Assembly (NCBI GenBank): GCA_021234155.1
Contig: JAJEKV010000329.1
Coordinates: 62,001 to 126,000 of the forward strand
DNA: 64,000 nucleotides
Source: Isoetes taiwanensis
Lineage: Eukaryota > Streptophyta > Lycopodiopsida > Isoetales > Isoetaceae
Reading direction: 5' to 3'
The translations under genes were made by a program, and so were the position numbers. Of this stretch, positions 23,526 to 35,034 are shown one piece after another. Each line of letters opens with the position of its first letter. The stretch's first letter is position 1. A model generated the notes under the pieces. The model did not search any database, was not told where the DNA came from, and was given only the letters and a program-made list of their open reading frames with translations.

Positions 23526-23585
23526 GAATATTTGGCTTCGTGGAATAAATGCAAAATCAATCTCAAGGATATCCTTATTCTAACT
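22790..23585 (+). pseudogene. Copia RT end and RNase H, split by a SINE
   Basis: Plus-strand remnants read RRLIYLANNIRRDISFAINV with LSRF, then a DWAGN-like piece with FWTHRS, then VATSLSITTEY. The coding order is that of the RT end and RNase H of Copia. The frame resumes after a 159-bp insertion at 23522 as TEYLASWNK. The host fragment opposes the minus-strand Copia pieces to its left, so at least two elements abut here. Confidence 0.75.
23363..23521 (+). mobile_element. tRNA-derived SINE with poly(A) tail
   Basis: The insertion carries a pol III type 2 promoter: an A-box-like GGTCTAGTGGTAAGG near 23381 and a B box GGGTTCAAAACCC near 23421. It ends in about 27 A residues (23495-23521). It is flanked by an exact 10-bp duplication, AACTGAATAT, at 23353-23362 and 23522-23531. 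The head resembles tRNA sequence (GGTGGTCTAGTGG). The tail shows it moved by retroposition. The full-length duplication implies a fairly young insertion. Confidence 0.9.
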
Positions 23586-23695
23586 TCTTTCTATGTACCA
23601 TCGATTATATCACAAGGTGGGGAATAAATGCAAAATCAATCTAAGGATATCCTTATTCTAACTCTCTTTCTATGCAGCCATCAGATTAAATCCAT
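23540..23695. repeat. Tandem duplication of about 77 bp
   Basis: The block GGAATAAATGCAAAATCAAT and the 45 bases after it occur at 23543 and again at 23619 with a few indels. It lies downstream of the SINE-bearing Copia fragment. Confidence 0.85.
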
Positions 23696-24282
23696 CCCAT
23701 GTGAATTTGACAAGGGAAAACTAGAAAATGTGGCCATATAGGTGAATTTTGAGAGTAAATAGGTGAATTCTAGATTTGCACCAATAGATGAATGCCAAGA
23801 GCAAAAGAAGAAGAAATACAGGTATCTCAATTTGGATGCCTCCACCAAAAGTTCCAAAAAAAACTAATAAGTACCGTGATAAGAAATACCTTCTATTTAC
23901 CAAGTCCATCTTGTATTTTACCATCTTCAATTTCCTAAACCATTGAGTATTTGCCATACCTAGAAACCCTAATTTCAATATATTAATCAAAGATAAAATA
24001 CGTCAAAACCCTAATATCATCATATAATATAAGAATTTGCAGTAAAAAGACTCGAAATTGCATCCCTAAAACTTTACGTCCCAAACCATTGAAAAATTAG
24101 GCGACAACGATGATGAGGACGTGCAACATTAGAGGCATACTGTTGAGAATGAATGCGCATTATTTGTGAGCAACTTTTCTAATATATAAACAAAGATTTT
24201 GGAGTGGCAAGGATTTTTTGTCCCTAAATACGGCTACAATTATAATTACAATATAGTTATAATTAAGGTCGTAAAGGAGGTG

Positions 24283-27200
24283 TCAAACTCGAGATAGTCC
24301 ATGCCTCATAGCTGCTTCCCAAGTTTTTTCAATATCATCAACATTTATGGTTCCAACTTCATGATGTTTCCAACCTTCCAAAGCATGAACTAACCCCCCA
24401 GCATGGCATGCAGCAATAACACCTCTAGGAAGAACGTACTGCAATTTTGATCAATTTTAGGGATTGCATGTTTGAAAAAAATTAATAAACCAAAGATTAT
24501 TTACTTGGCAAAAGTGAAGCCCTCTAGTATCTTCTGGCAATCTCATCCCCACCATATCTCCATAAGTACAATCTTCTCTATATTTAAAGCTTGGAGGTAC
24601 GACAAACTGATGAAAGTGGGTGCCTTGTGGGGCCCAATTTTGATCTCTTTTTGATGCCCATTTTCCAAGTATCCATGTCTGCAATGAAACATCCAGATGC
24701 AAGCCCCCATAAAGAAGGGTAATATACATGTGAAAAAAAACAGACACATTCTACAATTCTTATGGGGTACCTTGCAGTCTTGTCCAGCCTGATAATTCGT
24801 AACATGTATCAAATAGCTTTGACAAGCAATAGGAGCCTCTTCGAGGATTGACTTGAAACGATCTTGAGAACTTGTTAGCATCTATAATACGTAAAGATCA
24901 TTACAAGTTGTCATATGAAGCATTTTTTAGAGTCCTATATGTACCAATACACGTATATGCTTTCGACAAAGATACAAAGCAAGAGCTCGCCCAAGTTTGG
25001 ATGTTGCTCCCTGTTAGAAATACTTCTTTGTAGCTTGAGGAATTTCTTTTTTAAGGTAGCTGCCGCTGTTAATGTATTTCCATGCACCACTCGAACTTTT
25101 AAGTTCCCATATTTCTTAGTGAACAATATTCCACCTCCATTTAATGACTCATTCTACATATAGGAATCACACAAGGGTTATTAATAGGATATGTTTTTAT
25201 AAATGGAGAATTTGCAATTAAAACAAAAGAATAAACTTTTGTGATTCATCAAAAGACCAAATGGCAAGTAATGAATATCATACAAATTTACCAATTAAAA
25301 AAGAATTATTCATTTTCTAGATAAAATAATAGTGGGTTTAGATCTAGGAGCATATGACTTCCCTAAGGTGCAAAAACGAGAAGAAAGAAATCTAGGAGCA
25401 TATGAGTTTCCCAAAGCACAAGATAGAGAAAAGTAAATATACAAAAAGAACTATACAAATAAGGTTCGGGAATGATCCCCCTCCCCCGCGGCTCTCTCCC
25501 CCTTCCCCCCTTTTATTTGTAGATGGAAGCAAAGAAGAAGCTAACGAATGGCAAATTGGCAGAGCTGAGATAGAATTCAGCCATACTTGTAAAATCAATA
25601 TTAGCAAGGAACAACTTGGACCATTGGTATTTAGCCAAGAAAGCACGGTGCAATAAATCAAATGGGCATCCTATAAGCGGCACAGTTGTTTTCCTCATAA
25701 TAGATAACAAAAGTTGGATATTGAAAATCAGTATGCTATGGGTACACATGAAGGTAGAGCCTGGAGAGGTTCAAACAACCACATCTGATGTGGCAACAAA
25801 TGTTGAGAACATTGTTAGCCATAGAATCGTGGAAAATTTTACAAGGGCAAAGCATCATATGGAAAGGAATGACACTCACATGGCAGAGAAGATAGCAGAA
25901 AGCAAAAGTGGTCATGCAAGGGCTTCAGCTTGGAAAGGACAGGACTCTATAAGAATGGGAAATAAGCTGAGATTCCTAGAGTAGATTCAAAAAAACTTTC
26001 AAGGTGAGATCCAAATGGTACTTGTGGGGTCCTCATCCCGTAATATGGAGACAATGACTAAAAGCAAGCAATCGTGAATAGCCAACCGCCACAATGGAGA
26101 TGTGGAGGTAGAAATAAACTTCCCAATGGCGTAAATTAATCATGAAGTGCACAAAAAATATCTAGAAAGCTTGGTTTCACGCCGCTATGGATGTTTTATC
26201 GGGGCTTCCAAGATCCTGTAAGACACTTGAAGAGGTTAGGCTTGCCCCAACAACACCACATCAAGGCACCGAGCAATAAACATCTTCCTTATCATGTTTG
26301 ATTGTTAAGTCGCTAGCGGGATAGATTAGTTGCCCGCAAATGCATCTTTCTAGGAGACTTTACTTTGTACCGATTTTACACCCCAAAGCTTCATGTTTGC
26401 TATCAAAATCCTAGGCTAGTTTGAAATAGAGCCTACCACCGCACTTGTTAGCCTCAGAAGTTTCATTGGAAAACTATTGCAAAACATATTGGGCTCATAT
26501 ATCACACATTCAAGGGCCTAGAATTTGTGTTGCTATCCCAAAGAAATGCACAAATTCCCAAAGGTTTATCCGTGGAAGCTAAACCGGATTTTCAAGGGCA
26601 TATGACACAATAAATTGGAATTTTTGTACAAAGCCATAGATCATATAGGATTCAATCAAAAAAGTGATCAAAGAACATTGTAGGATTCAATGCAATAGGG
26701 TTCTTTGCAAAGACTAAGAAATGGAGCTCCTTCCCTTTTTGAGTGCAAAAGGGGGGTAAGGCAAGGATGCCTTTAGCCCCATATCCGCTTCTAATTGTAA
26801 AAAATGGTCACTCAGAATCACCCAAAGTCTACGTGAACGTAGATTGATCAATGAGGAGGACAATAGTATTGATAACTACATCTCCGCTTCCTAGATTTTG
26901 GTAAAGCCTCTGGGGTTCTTCTGAACAAGGAGAAATGTACTATTATTTCAGATTCTGGGAAAAATTTCATTTTAGGAATAAAAGTTTGTGGTCATCAGTC
27001 AGCCACAAAATTGCTTGGCCTACCCCTAGGACTAAACATGAATCTTCATGGACTGGGAGCCTATTGTTAGTAAAATGAAAAAAAAAAGCTGATGATGTAT
27101 CCGAGTACTTTGACCTTGGCTGGCAGAATTCAAATAATTAACAACATTGCTAGTACACATCTTCTTCTTTGTTATTGTTGCTGATAAAAAGTCATATAGA

Positions 27201-30200
27201 GAGATGGGAGCAGCCATGAGGAAATTTATTTGGCAGGGATCTAGTATAGTTGCCTGGAAAAATTTAATTCTTCCTAGAAATAAAGGGGACATGGGATGTA
27301 AAGACTTGTTCTCTCAGGCACAAGCCTTAGCAGCCAAGTTGGTGTGGAGATCTCTTTTCCACTAACTCTTCTCCCCGCTTTTGACTAAATATTGATTCAA
27401 AGAACCCTTTGACTGAAGACCTTCAATACCACATCAACTTCCCCGTGGTTTGCATTATATCAATTAAACTCGAGCCGGGTACTTCTAAAATAATGAGGAG
27501 GATTATACAACCTTGGAATCAAGTTTCTCCCTATTTAGAGCCATTTCTATCCCTGAAGCATCAAGGGACTTTGGTTTTTTCTCGCATCCAGATTTGACTC
27601 AGGAATGTGAGGGATCTTTAGTTCTCAAACACCCTTTGAAGCATAAAGAATGAAGGCAGGCTGGAATTCACACAATTTGGGGTGTGATAAACAATGACAA
27701 TAGTGACAAATGGAAGTCGTGGCAAGAAATCTCATGTGTTATTCCGTGTAATCAAACCAACAAATAGATCTACCCGGCAAAGCATTCAATGTCAAAGGAA
27801 TCCTGTGCATAGTAATAGAAAGTGGCTATGTAAACGCAAGGGATATAAAGTTGCTATCATTTAATATGAGATGCTGCTGGAGGACCACCCTCTTAAGGTT
27901 TCCTCGCTTTGGGGATGTTTAGAAGAGGAAGCAATTCAAAGCATCGTGAAAGGGTGGAAATTACAATGTGCTAACAAGGTTATTCTTTTTTTGATGGCGT
28001 GTTCTCAACCAAAGTCTTAAAACAAATGCTTATAGGCCAAGCTTGACAATCAATGTTTCTTGGCGATTGAATGGTGCATGCGCTAGGGCGGCGAGAGAGA
28101 GGGACCGCCTTTCTCCACTTTTCGCACTTTCGAATGGATCCGAGGGCTTAAGAAGGTTTTCCGTGAGGTCGGCAAAGGATCCTGACACAATTTTGAAGTC
28201 TTTTTGGTATTTGGTGATGCTTTTCTTGGAGCAGCTTTGTGGTGGATCTTCCTAGGTTTTTGCTTCATGCCACTAACGTGGCTCTTCTGCTCTTTGCTTC
28301 TAATGAAATATAATGCTATTTACGCAAGAAATGAGATCATTTTAGAGTGTCGAGCTAGGGATTCTATGTGAGCAGGAAGAAGCTTGTATATCATGAACTG
28401 GACTTTAGGGAGGAGTCTGGGTGGCTGGGCATGTGTTTCTAGCCTACTTAGCCTGACTGATTCACATCCCAACAATGCAGCAGCTAATTTGATTTGATTT
28501 CATGGTACTTCCTTCTGTTCTATGTTTCAAGATTATCTGATTTGGTCTTTCAAGATGTAGAAGAAGGCTTCGGGAGTCCTTTTTCCTAGTATCTTCTTGT
28601 TTGCTCTAGTTACCATATCATGGGCTTCATGCACATTAGCTTACAGAGCAGAGGATAAGTTTATGCATATAAAGGACGAAGATGTGGGATTACTCCTATA
28701 GTAATCGTTTATTTGTATGGAACATTGTACTTCTTAATCTGAAATAATATAAAAAATCTCTTTTCCAAAAAAAAAAAGGGGGTTTGACAATCAAATTTTT
28801 GACCAGCACCTTGGAGGATTGGTATTGGGGTGATCAGCTAGCTTCGTAGGAGTTCTTTCGAGCACGCTTTTGCCTGAAGGGCAGTGACCGGGCTATCTGG
28901 GAACAAGTGGCGGGGAGTATTCCGCTACACATACCTATAGTCCCTCAGGATGATGTGGTGGTGCAGGTTTGGAAGGTTCATCCGGATGTTGTGTCTTCTT
29001 GTTTTGTGCGGTCTTGTTACCGGGTGTTGGCTATTCATGACACCGCCTCTTCGTGCAAGTGGTCTCGCAGCCTTCCTGCTCGATGGCGCCTGGCTTTGAC
29101 GTGGACATGGAGCTTCACCCCCCCCAATCAATGTTAGGGTCAGCTTCGCGGGCAAGTGGTGCAATCGCTGTATCGTGGTGAATGTCCTTGTGAGTCGGGC
29201 TTTTAGGCCGGGTGTGAGCCCTTTTGCCCTTGTTGTGGCCTTCATCCCAGACCGTGGGAGCATTGGTCGGTTTTATGCCCTCACTCTGCGTGCTGCCCGA
29301 TTGGGTCGTGGCTCTCGCTGTGAGATTGACCAGCCGCCAGCTTGTCGCTCATGTGTATCCTCCGGTGCTTGGGTACTTTGGCGGCAAAGAAGCCTTGCAT
29401 TTGTGCGGGTTTGTTGGTGTGATTGATTTGGAAGCGGGCGGGCATGGTTGTGGATCTTCGTGGGATTGAAGCAAAGCGCAATTCTCTCTCCTCGACTCGT
29501 GCACAAGCTATTTCCAAAGCTTTCTCATTGCTCCCTGATTAGTAGAGCTGAAGTTTGCCATTTGGCGGACTTCTTAGGTGTTGTAGATGGTGATGGTCTT
29601 TGGCCAAACAAAGAGAGTTGCGCTTTTTGTGAGTTTGTTGTGGAGTGTCGAGGTATCATTGCCTCTTTGGGGCGCTTCTCCTTTCTCCTCACTTGCTTTG
29701 TAACATTACCATTCTTTTAATATATTGATGACACAGCTTCTTCAAAAAAAAAAAAAATCTGACCAAAGGCCCTTTGATGTGGGCAAAAGGGAACTATACC
29801 ACGCGGTCTTTGTTTGCCCTTGGCTTACCCCCTTTTGGGCTGGATAAATTCATATATAGGGTCTGTACCTAGAAATGATGGGGATGTCTTCCTATTCCTG
29901 AACCATAGCCACTCATTCATTGGCACCATTAGAATTCTATGCCTATGGTCAATTTGGAAGCTTAGGAATATGGTTGACTTCTCCCAAATTCCACCAAAAA
30001 TCCCAGACTTGAAGGCTGCAGTTCAATTGAAATAACAGATGCTGCTATGGCACATAGAATCTGATCCTCACTAGGACAGCTTAGGTTCCTTTCAAGGTTT
30101 TTTCAATTTCTTCTCTACTCACTTGACAAACGCAATGATATTGTTGACTGATTATCTTATTAGAAAATATATGGAGGGAGGACATGTTCTGAAGTGCTCA

Positions 30201-30964
30201 TGACGGCTAACTCGAACCAATAAGAAGCCATTGAAGCTTTGAATTGGGTCAAAACAGAAGCAATCCGGAGCAAAACTCTGCAAAAGATTCTGGTTGATAA
30301 TGATATATGGCGCTCCAATCCAGAACTTAAGCCTTTTTTCCAAGAAAAATTGAGAATTCATGAAGCTGCTTGGGATGCTTGATATTACATCTTCTGGATT
30401 CCAACACATATGGGCCACAGGAGCTTCATCGGATGATGTTTGAGCACACCAGAGATGCCTATGCTCTCATAACATTGGATGGAGTGCTTGACATATGATA
30501 TGATATAAGCAGGGCCTCTTTACTGTGATTTAATTGCTATAGACTTAAAGTGTTTTATTTATGTGTCTAAATTTTGTCGCCAATTTTGCAACAAGGAGGC
30601 TTTATACCTCTGTATTTTTATATACTCATGTATTTCTGCATGTAATATAATATAAACTGTCGTTTTCCTAAGAAAAAAAGAAAAAAAGAAATGGATATAA
30701 AAGAAATGCGACATCCGCTTCTCACATGAATACAACAATAAATGTGCAATTATAGGTTTTATATGTGCTCTTTACTCCTATTCTAATGGTTGCAAGTTAG
30801 CAGTTATTAATAATAAGGTTATTATTATTATTATTATTATTATTATTCTATTATTGTTATTGTTATTGTTATTGTTATTGTTATTGTTATTGTTATTGTT
30901 ATTGTTATTGTTATTGTTATTGTTATTGTTATTGTTATTGTTATTGTTATTGTTATTATTGTTA

Positions 30965-31063
<99 letters not shown>

Positions 31064-31084
31064 TTATTATTGTTGTTGTTGTTA

Positions 31085-31137
<53 letters not shown>

Positions 31138-31388
31138 CTATGTCCTTCCCTCAAAGGTATATAATAACCTAGTATGACTTTAAAGAATGTGATAAAACTA
31201 GGTTAATTCCAGTAAGCAAAATCGCTTTGACTTAGTATGAACTTGTTTAGTGCCCTCCCAAACAAATGTATTATGCTCAAGTATGTTTAGACATCTTTCA
31301 AATCATATGCTTCAAGAACTCCATCACATTACTTCAAAAAACGTTATATAAATTTGAATTCACGTTAAAACTTTGTCTGCCCTGCCGC

Positions 31389-31425
<37 letters not shown>

Positions 31426-33325
31426 ATGGCTTCTTCAAACAACACAAATAAATCTTCAAAACAATGGGAGCTCATAAGTAAAGTTGTCAGTTTTTTCTTA
31501 ATTGTTCGGTTTTATACTGTTTTCCATTATAGTATATTTGCTGAGGAAGTACCTTGTTCAGAGCTCCAAGGGCAATGACTTTAACACCAAGCTTATTTGC
31601 ATCAATGATAGCTCCTTCAATGATGTTGTTGATTGATTGTGCTCCAAACGGTAAGAAATACTGCATTCCTAAATTGTTAGAATAGTAGACTACATAGCTT
31701 AGGTAATTAGCTATGAAATGGTGCGTACCTGGAAGCCCCATCTCGGAACAACCCATATTTGGGCATGGACGCCCCTAACCTCATAGTCGTGAATAACGAA
31801 TACAATTCCCAATGCCCAAGAAATAATTAAATACAAAATACTAGTAGGCCAAAGAAACAAATAAAACCATCTCCATCGAAATGGCATTGATGTAGCAGTT
31901 CTTAGTGCATGCATAATGGGAATAGAAGAAGATATATCCACCCCATGTATTAGAAATACAAAGTCGGGTCCCTTTTTTGGATTTCCTACAAGGAAGGACA
32001 CTATAGCACTTAGAAAATACTAAAAAAATTTGGAATTCTTTTTAGTTCTGAGAAGTCACCTTGGCGGCAAGAAACATGAAATGCATGTGTCTCAGCATGC
32101 ATGGTTCCACCCAAAGCATCATAAAGGGGCATGAAGAGGCAAAAATTGGAATTGATATGTTGATGATGCAAGTGGTGGTACCTATATTGACATCAAGAAG
32201 GCATTATAGCCTAATATAAGTCCATTGGGACCAAACTATTACATGGGATAAGCAAAATGCTAGATATACTCGTGAGGAAAGGAAAACAAGTGCTTACGAA
32301 GGGGTATACACCAAAAGCCTGAGAAATGGAAACACTTTAAAGAGAGAAGTAGGAACAAACTCAGTGTTGCAATGTCCCATCTGTTTTAAGAAATCAAACA
32401 TGAGAACATATGCATAGACCAATGAAATTGATGTTCCTCCGAACAAAGTTGCTCCTAGTAATGCGACACCCATCAAGGCCACTTGCCACAACTCCTCTAT
32501 AAATGTATGTGTGCTAGCTGCAAAAATCACACTATATAATATGAAGTTTCTGACAACGACGACGACGGCGACAACGAACAACAACAACAATAACAAGAAG
32601 CAAAAGAACAACATCAACAACAACAAGTCTAGCAAATTTTGTAGCATCATGTAGACTCACCAGTAGATGGCTCTAGAGTGGTTGATTTATGATGAAGGAA
32701 GTGATATCGTGAGAAGAGCTCTTTCTTATGAAATAAACGATGCGCCAAATAATATAATGGTTCAGTTGCTCCCATGTGAAATAGTGCCACGTAGAAATAT
32801 CCCTTCATATTCCAATTTGGAAGATTTTCAAGACTTGGTATCATTTGATCAAGTATAAATGCAAATAAAGCTTGAAATACGATGTAGTCATCACTGTCAT
32901 CACTGTATTAGAATAATATCAAATTGAAAGTATGTCGATTCTATTAAGGTGCAAGAATTTACCAGTGAAATTCACGATCCACCTGCTTGAAGTCTATGCC
33001 AAAAAAACGTATTTTGTATTTTTTGACAATCCAATGAAGTCGAGAACACATGATCCATAGTTGGTGCTGGGCATATCGAAGAACGGTTATAATGAGAATA
33101 TGCAAGTTCCACTTAGTATTGAGTTGTTTATACAATTTGGAATTCTCGTAGAATGCAAATGCCAAAATTGGAGTAAAGAGACAATACTGCACGCAACAAA
33201 CAAAGGGAAGAAATTCATTCAGGAGAGGAATAAACAAATGTTAGCTATACTTTTTTTAACATTGCCTTGTAATTGCCCATTGAGGCCCATGGCCATTTGG
33301 AAAGTGGATAAGAGAGGGAAATCAT
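24283..33325 (-). CDS. CER1-like: CER1-like very-long-chain aldehyde decarbonylase
   Basis: CER1 proteins act with CER3 and cytochrome b5 in the endoplasmic reticulum to make very-long-chain alkanes for cuticular wax. Eleven exons with GT-AG borders can be followed: 33325-33251, 33186-32963, 32893-32661, 32517-32298, 32181-32060, 31985-31729, 31660-31553, 25153-24945, 24881-24771, 24678-24505 and 24438-24283, about 630 codons, which is the family length. The start reads [20 protein letters not shown]. The diiron-type histidine boxes are HRLFH and HFLHH (exon 3) and HHLHH (exon 5). The C-terminal WAX2 domain has [15 protein letters not shown] and ends [20 protein letters not shown]. Exon phases agree except in exon 8, where [17 protein letters not shown] is reached only across about three small shifts near 25040-25080. 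Either the gene is damaged there or the assembly is. Intron 7 is 6.4 kb and packed with repeats. Confidence 0.92.
25154..26090. other. CER1-like intron 7, 3' part
   Basis: This is intronic DNA between exon 8 and the LINE remnant. It includes a pyrimidine-rich tract at 25475-25515. Short open frames on both strands show no family motif. Confidence 0.5.
26100..27370 (+). pseudogene. LINE reverse transcriptase remnant
   Basis: This is a non-LTR reverse transcriptase fragment in the CER1-like intron, on the strand opposite the gene. In order: an [10 protein letters not shown]-like segment near 26595, RGVRQGC at about 26750, then [14 protein letters not shown] and [10 protein letters not shown] at 26890-27030, and near 27200-27360 [10 protein letters not shown]...[13 protein letters not shown], which is the connection region of plant L1-type LINEs. 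Many stops and shifts interrupt it. The YADD-box region is not recognisable. The 3' part probably continues to the A-rich tail near 30690, interrupted by later insertions. Confidence 0.75.
28054..28783 (+). mobile_element. 5'-truncated LINE tail with target duplication
   Basis: A 730-bp insertion ends in an A tract (28767-28777) and is flanked by the exact 11-bp word TTGACAATCAA at 28043-28053 and 28784-28794. Its last 430 bp (for example CGAGCTAGGGATTCTATG and GGACTTTAGGGAGGAGTCTG) match, in the opposite orientation, the LINE at 55952-57298. It sits inside the older LINE in the CER1-like intron. The open frame near its start is short and unrecognised. Confidence 0.85.
28800..29757 (+). mobile_element. 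Probable second LINE 3' segment
   Basis: A GC-richer stretch ends in TTCTTCAAAAAAAAAAAAAA at about 29740-29757, a retroposon-like tail preceded by TTTTAATATATTGATGACAC. Open frames on both strands here share no recognised domain. A short TGACCA occurs on both sides, too short to prove a target duplication. It is interpreted as another 5'-truncated LINE nested in the intron. Confidence 0.5.
29758..30690 (+). pseudogene. 3' part of the host LINE
   Basis: After the nested tails, sequence resumes with CP-W.TPF-like residues near 29815 and an [10 protein letters not shown] segment at 30220, consistent with the zinc-knuckle and RNase H end of a plant LINE. It ends at about 30690 with AAGAAAAAAAGAAAAAAAG preceded by TGTAATATAATATAAACTG. 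It is heavily decayed. Confidence 0.5.
30819..31135. repeat. Compound (TTA)n/(TTATTG)n microsatellite
   Basis: This 317-bp tract starts as (TTA)n, becomes about 17 units of TTATTG, then a long (TTA)n with short interruptions (TTC, TTG). It is in the CER1-like intron. The long leucine or isoleucine open frames across it are simply this repeat. Confidence 0.97.
31391..31422. repeat. 32-T homopolymer
   Basis: The run of T is flanked by CCTGCCGCTA and ATGATGGC. It could be the tail of a minus-strand retroposon, but the bases to its right do not match the LINE or SINE seen elsewhere in the window. Confidence 0.9.
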
Positions 33326-34220
33326 CTCGACACTAGTCCTTGAGTTCGGGTGCAAGACAAATGATTAAAACAAAGTCTTTTTAAAGGTAATTTTAGAAGT
33401 ATTGGATGATCATATACATGCTATAGTTGCAATAATCCAGAAAGATGAAAAGGCCATGCACTTGTTGTTCAATCATGAAGCCGAACAACTCAAGCCTAAC
33501 CACTAATATTTATTTATTTCGTCTCACATCATTTATAATGGTCCCACTTTTGATTATATTGGAGATTCTACATTCTCATGGAACCAACCATACTCTATTT
33601 TCTTCTGGTCTAGGTCAAGGTCAAGGTGATGCAGTTCCCATGTGATAGCGGGTCTTTGACTTTGTCTTGTCTATTATCGAATCATCCGATGAAGAACGAG
33701 CAAGCAACCTACCCATAACGCCGGTGAAGATTGAATAAAGCCAGTTTCTCTGTTAAAGAAGGACTCTAGATTGTCCATTGCATGCAAACATGCATCTTTG
33801 GACTTTGGCTTCAACCTCACTATTTTGCAGTCAAAGTCTGGCTCATGGGAACGTGCTCTTAAATAAAGATAAAAGGGCATGCATTTGTTGTTCAATCACG
33901 AACAAGCCTAACCACTAATATTTATTTATTTCATCTTATATCATTTATGATGGTCCCATTTCTTATTATGTTTGAGATTTTATGCCATAATTGATATCTT
34001 GTAAGTAGGGCTCCAAAAATATTTTAAGCTCTACCAGATAAATTGCCACCTATATAAAAATATATATCGGATATAATATATAACATGATAAAAATCTATT
34101 GGATTTTACATTAAGCTATGTTATTTTCTATCGAAAATTTTCTAGCACCTAAAATTTAGAACGGGAATTTTTAGTTTGAACGAGACAAACAAAGGGGCTT
34201 ATTGGGTATTTTTCGAACCA
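33326..34220. repeat. Region 5' of the CER1-like gene with a 115-bp duplication
   Basis: A direct repeat lies at about 33449-33568 and 33868-33983, both containing TTGTTGTTCAATCA, CCTAACCACTAATATTTATT and ATGGTCCCA(C/T)TT. It lies upstream of the CER1-like start codon, so it may fall in or near its promoter. No TATA box could be assigned with confidence. Confidence 0.75.
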
Positions 34221-34224
34221 TGCT

Positions 34225-34280
34225 TGTAAGGGCTTCGGCAGCGGCTTTGGCTGACTCGTGGGCCGCCGAAGCCCTTACAC
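34225..34280. repeat. GC-rich hairpin
   Basis: The inverted arms TGTAAGGGCTTCGGC (from 34225) and its complement GCCGAAGCCCTTACA (ending 34279) frame a loop of about 25 nt. No thymine run follows it and no gene is near, so it is not called a terminator. Confidence 0.8.
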
Positions 34281-34885
34281 ACAATAAAAAAGCCATACAT
34301 GATATCACTTGACGTGTAGATGTAATCTTTATTTTTTAGATAACATATTTGATCTTCCAAAAATGAGGTGTTGCGCATAGTGGGTTGCCCTCCGGTGCTG
34401 TCCCAGGGGTGTGTTTCCAAACTAGGAATAAGTTAATGCGGTCTTGTGCGATTTTTATTATTACAAGAAAATTATCGCGACAAATTTAAAATGACAATTT
34501 GCCTAGCCCCGCCATAAGACTATGCCCAATCTTTGCTTGACAATGAATGTAACCTTAAACCTACCCATATGGGCACTTGTTTTATAATGACCAATTACAA
34601 ACAACCTATGCTTTTCTATGTTTGTTAGCAACAAATAAAACAAAATAAGAAGTTTTGATGGTACAATGACATCCACCTGCTGTACATCACGAGGAAGGAT
34701 GCTAAAAAAGTTTTAAAGATTGAGACAATTGATCTACTTCTCTAAATAATGGGGTTCTCTTGAGAAATACCTCGAGATTGAGGTGGTTCTATGGTTCCCT
34801 AAATAACAATGGAAGTTTCTTCAGAGATACCTCAAGATTGAGGGTTCCCATGGTTTCTCATTAACAATGCGATTCTCTTGATAAA

Positions 34886-34955
34886 ATCCTAGGTATGGAC
34901 TCCACATAGGGGGAACAAAAATCCTAGGTATGGACTCCACATAGGGGGAACAAGG
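34886..34955. repeat. 35-bp tandem repeat, two copies
   Basis: Two almost identical 35-bp units starting ATCCTAGGTATGGACTCC abut at 34886 and 34921. The preceding 150 bp contain related CTC(G/A)AGATTGAGG words, so a longer decayed array is likely. Confidence 0.95.
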
Positions 34956-35034
34956 CCACATAACAACCATATGTGAGAAAGTCACAATGCAATCTGCACC
35001 ATTTGTTTTGATCAAATTCAAGAAAACCAAAAGA

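Noticed and set aside
30843-31177. Long leucine- and isoleucine-rich open frames on both strands
   Set aside because: They are translations of the TTA/TTATTG microsatellite.
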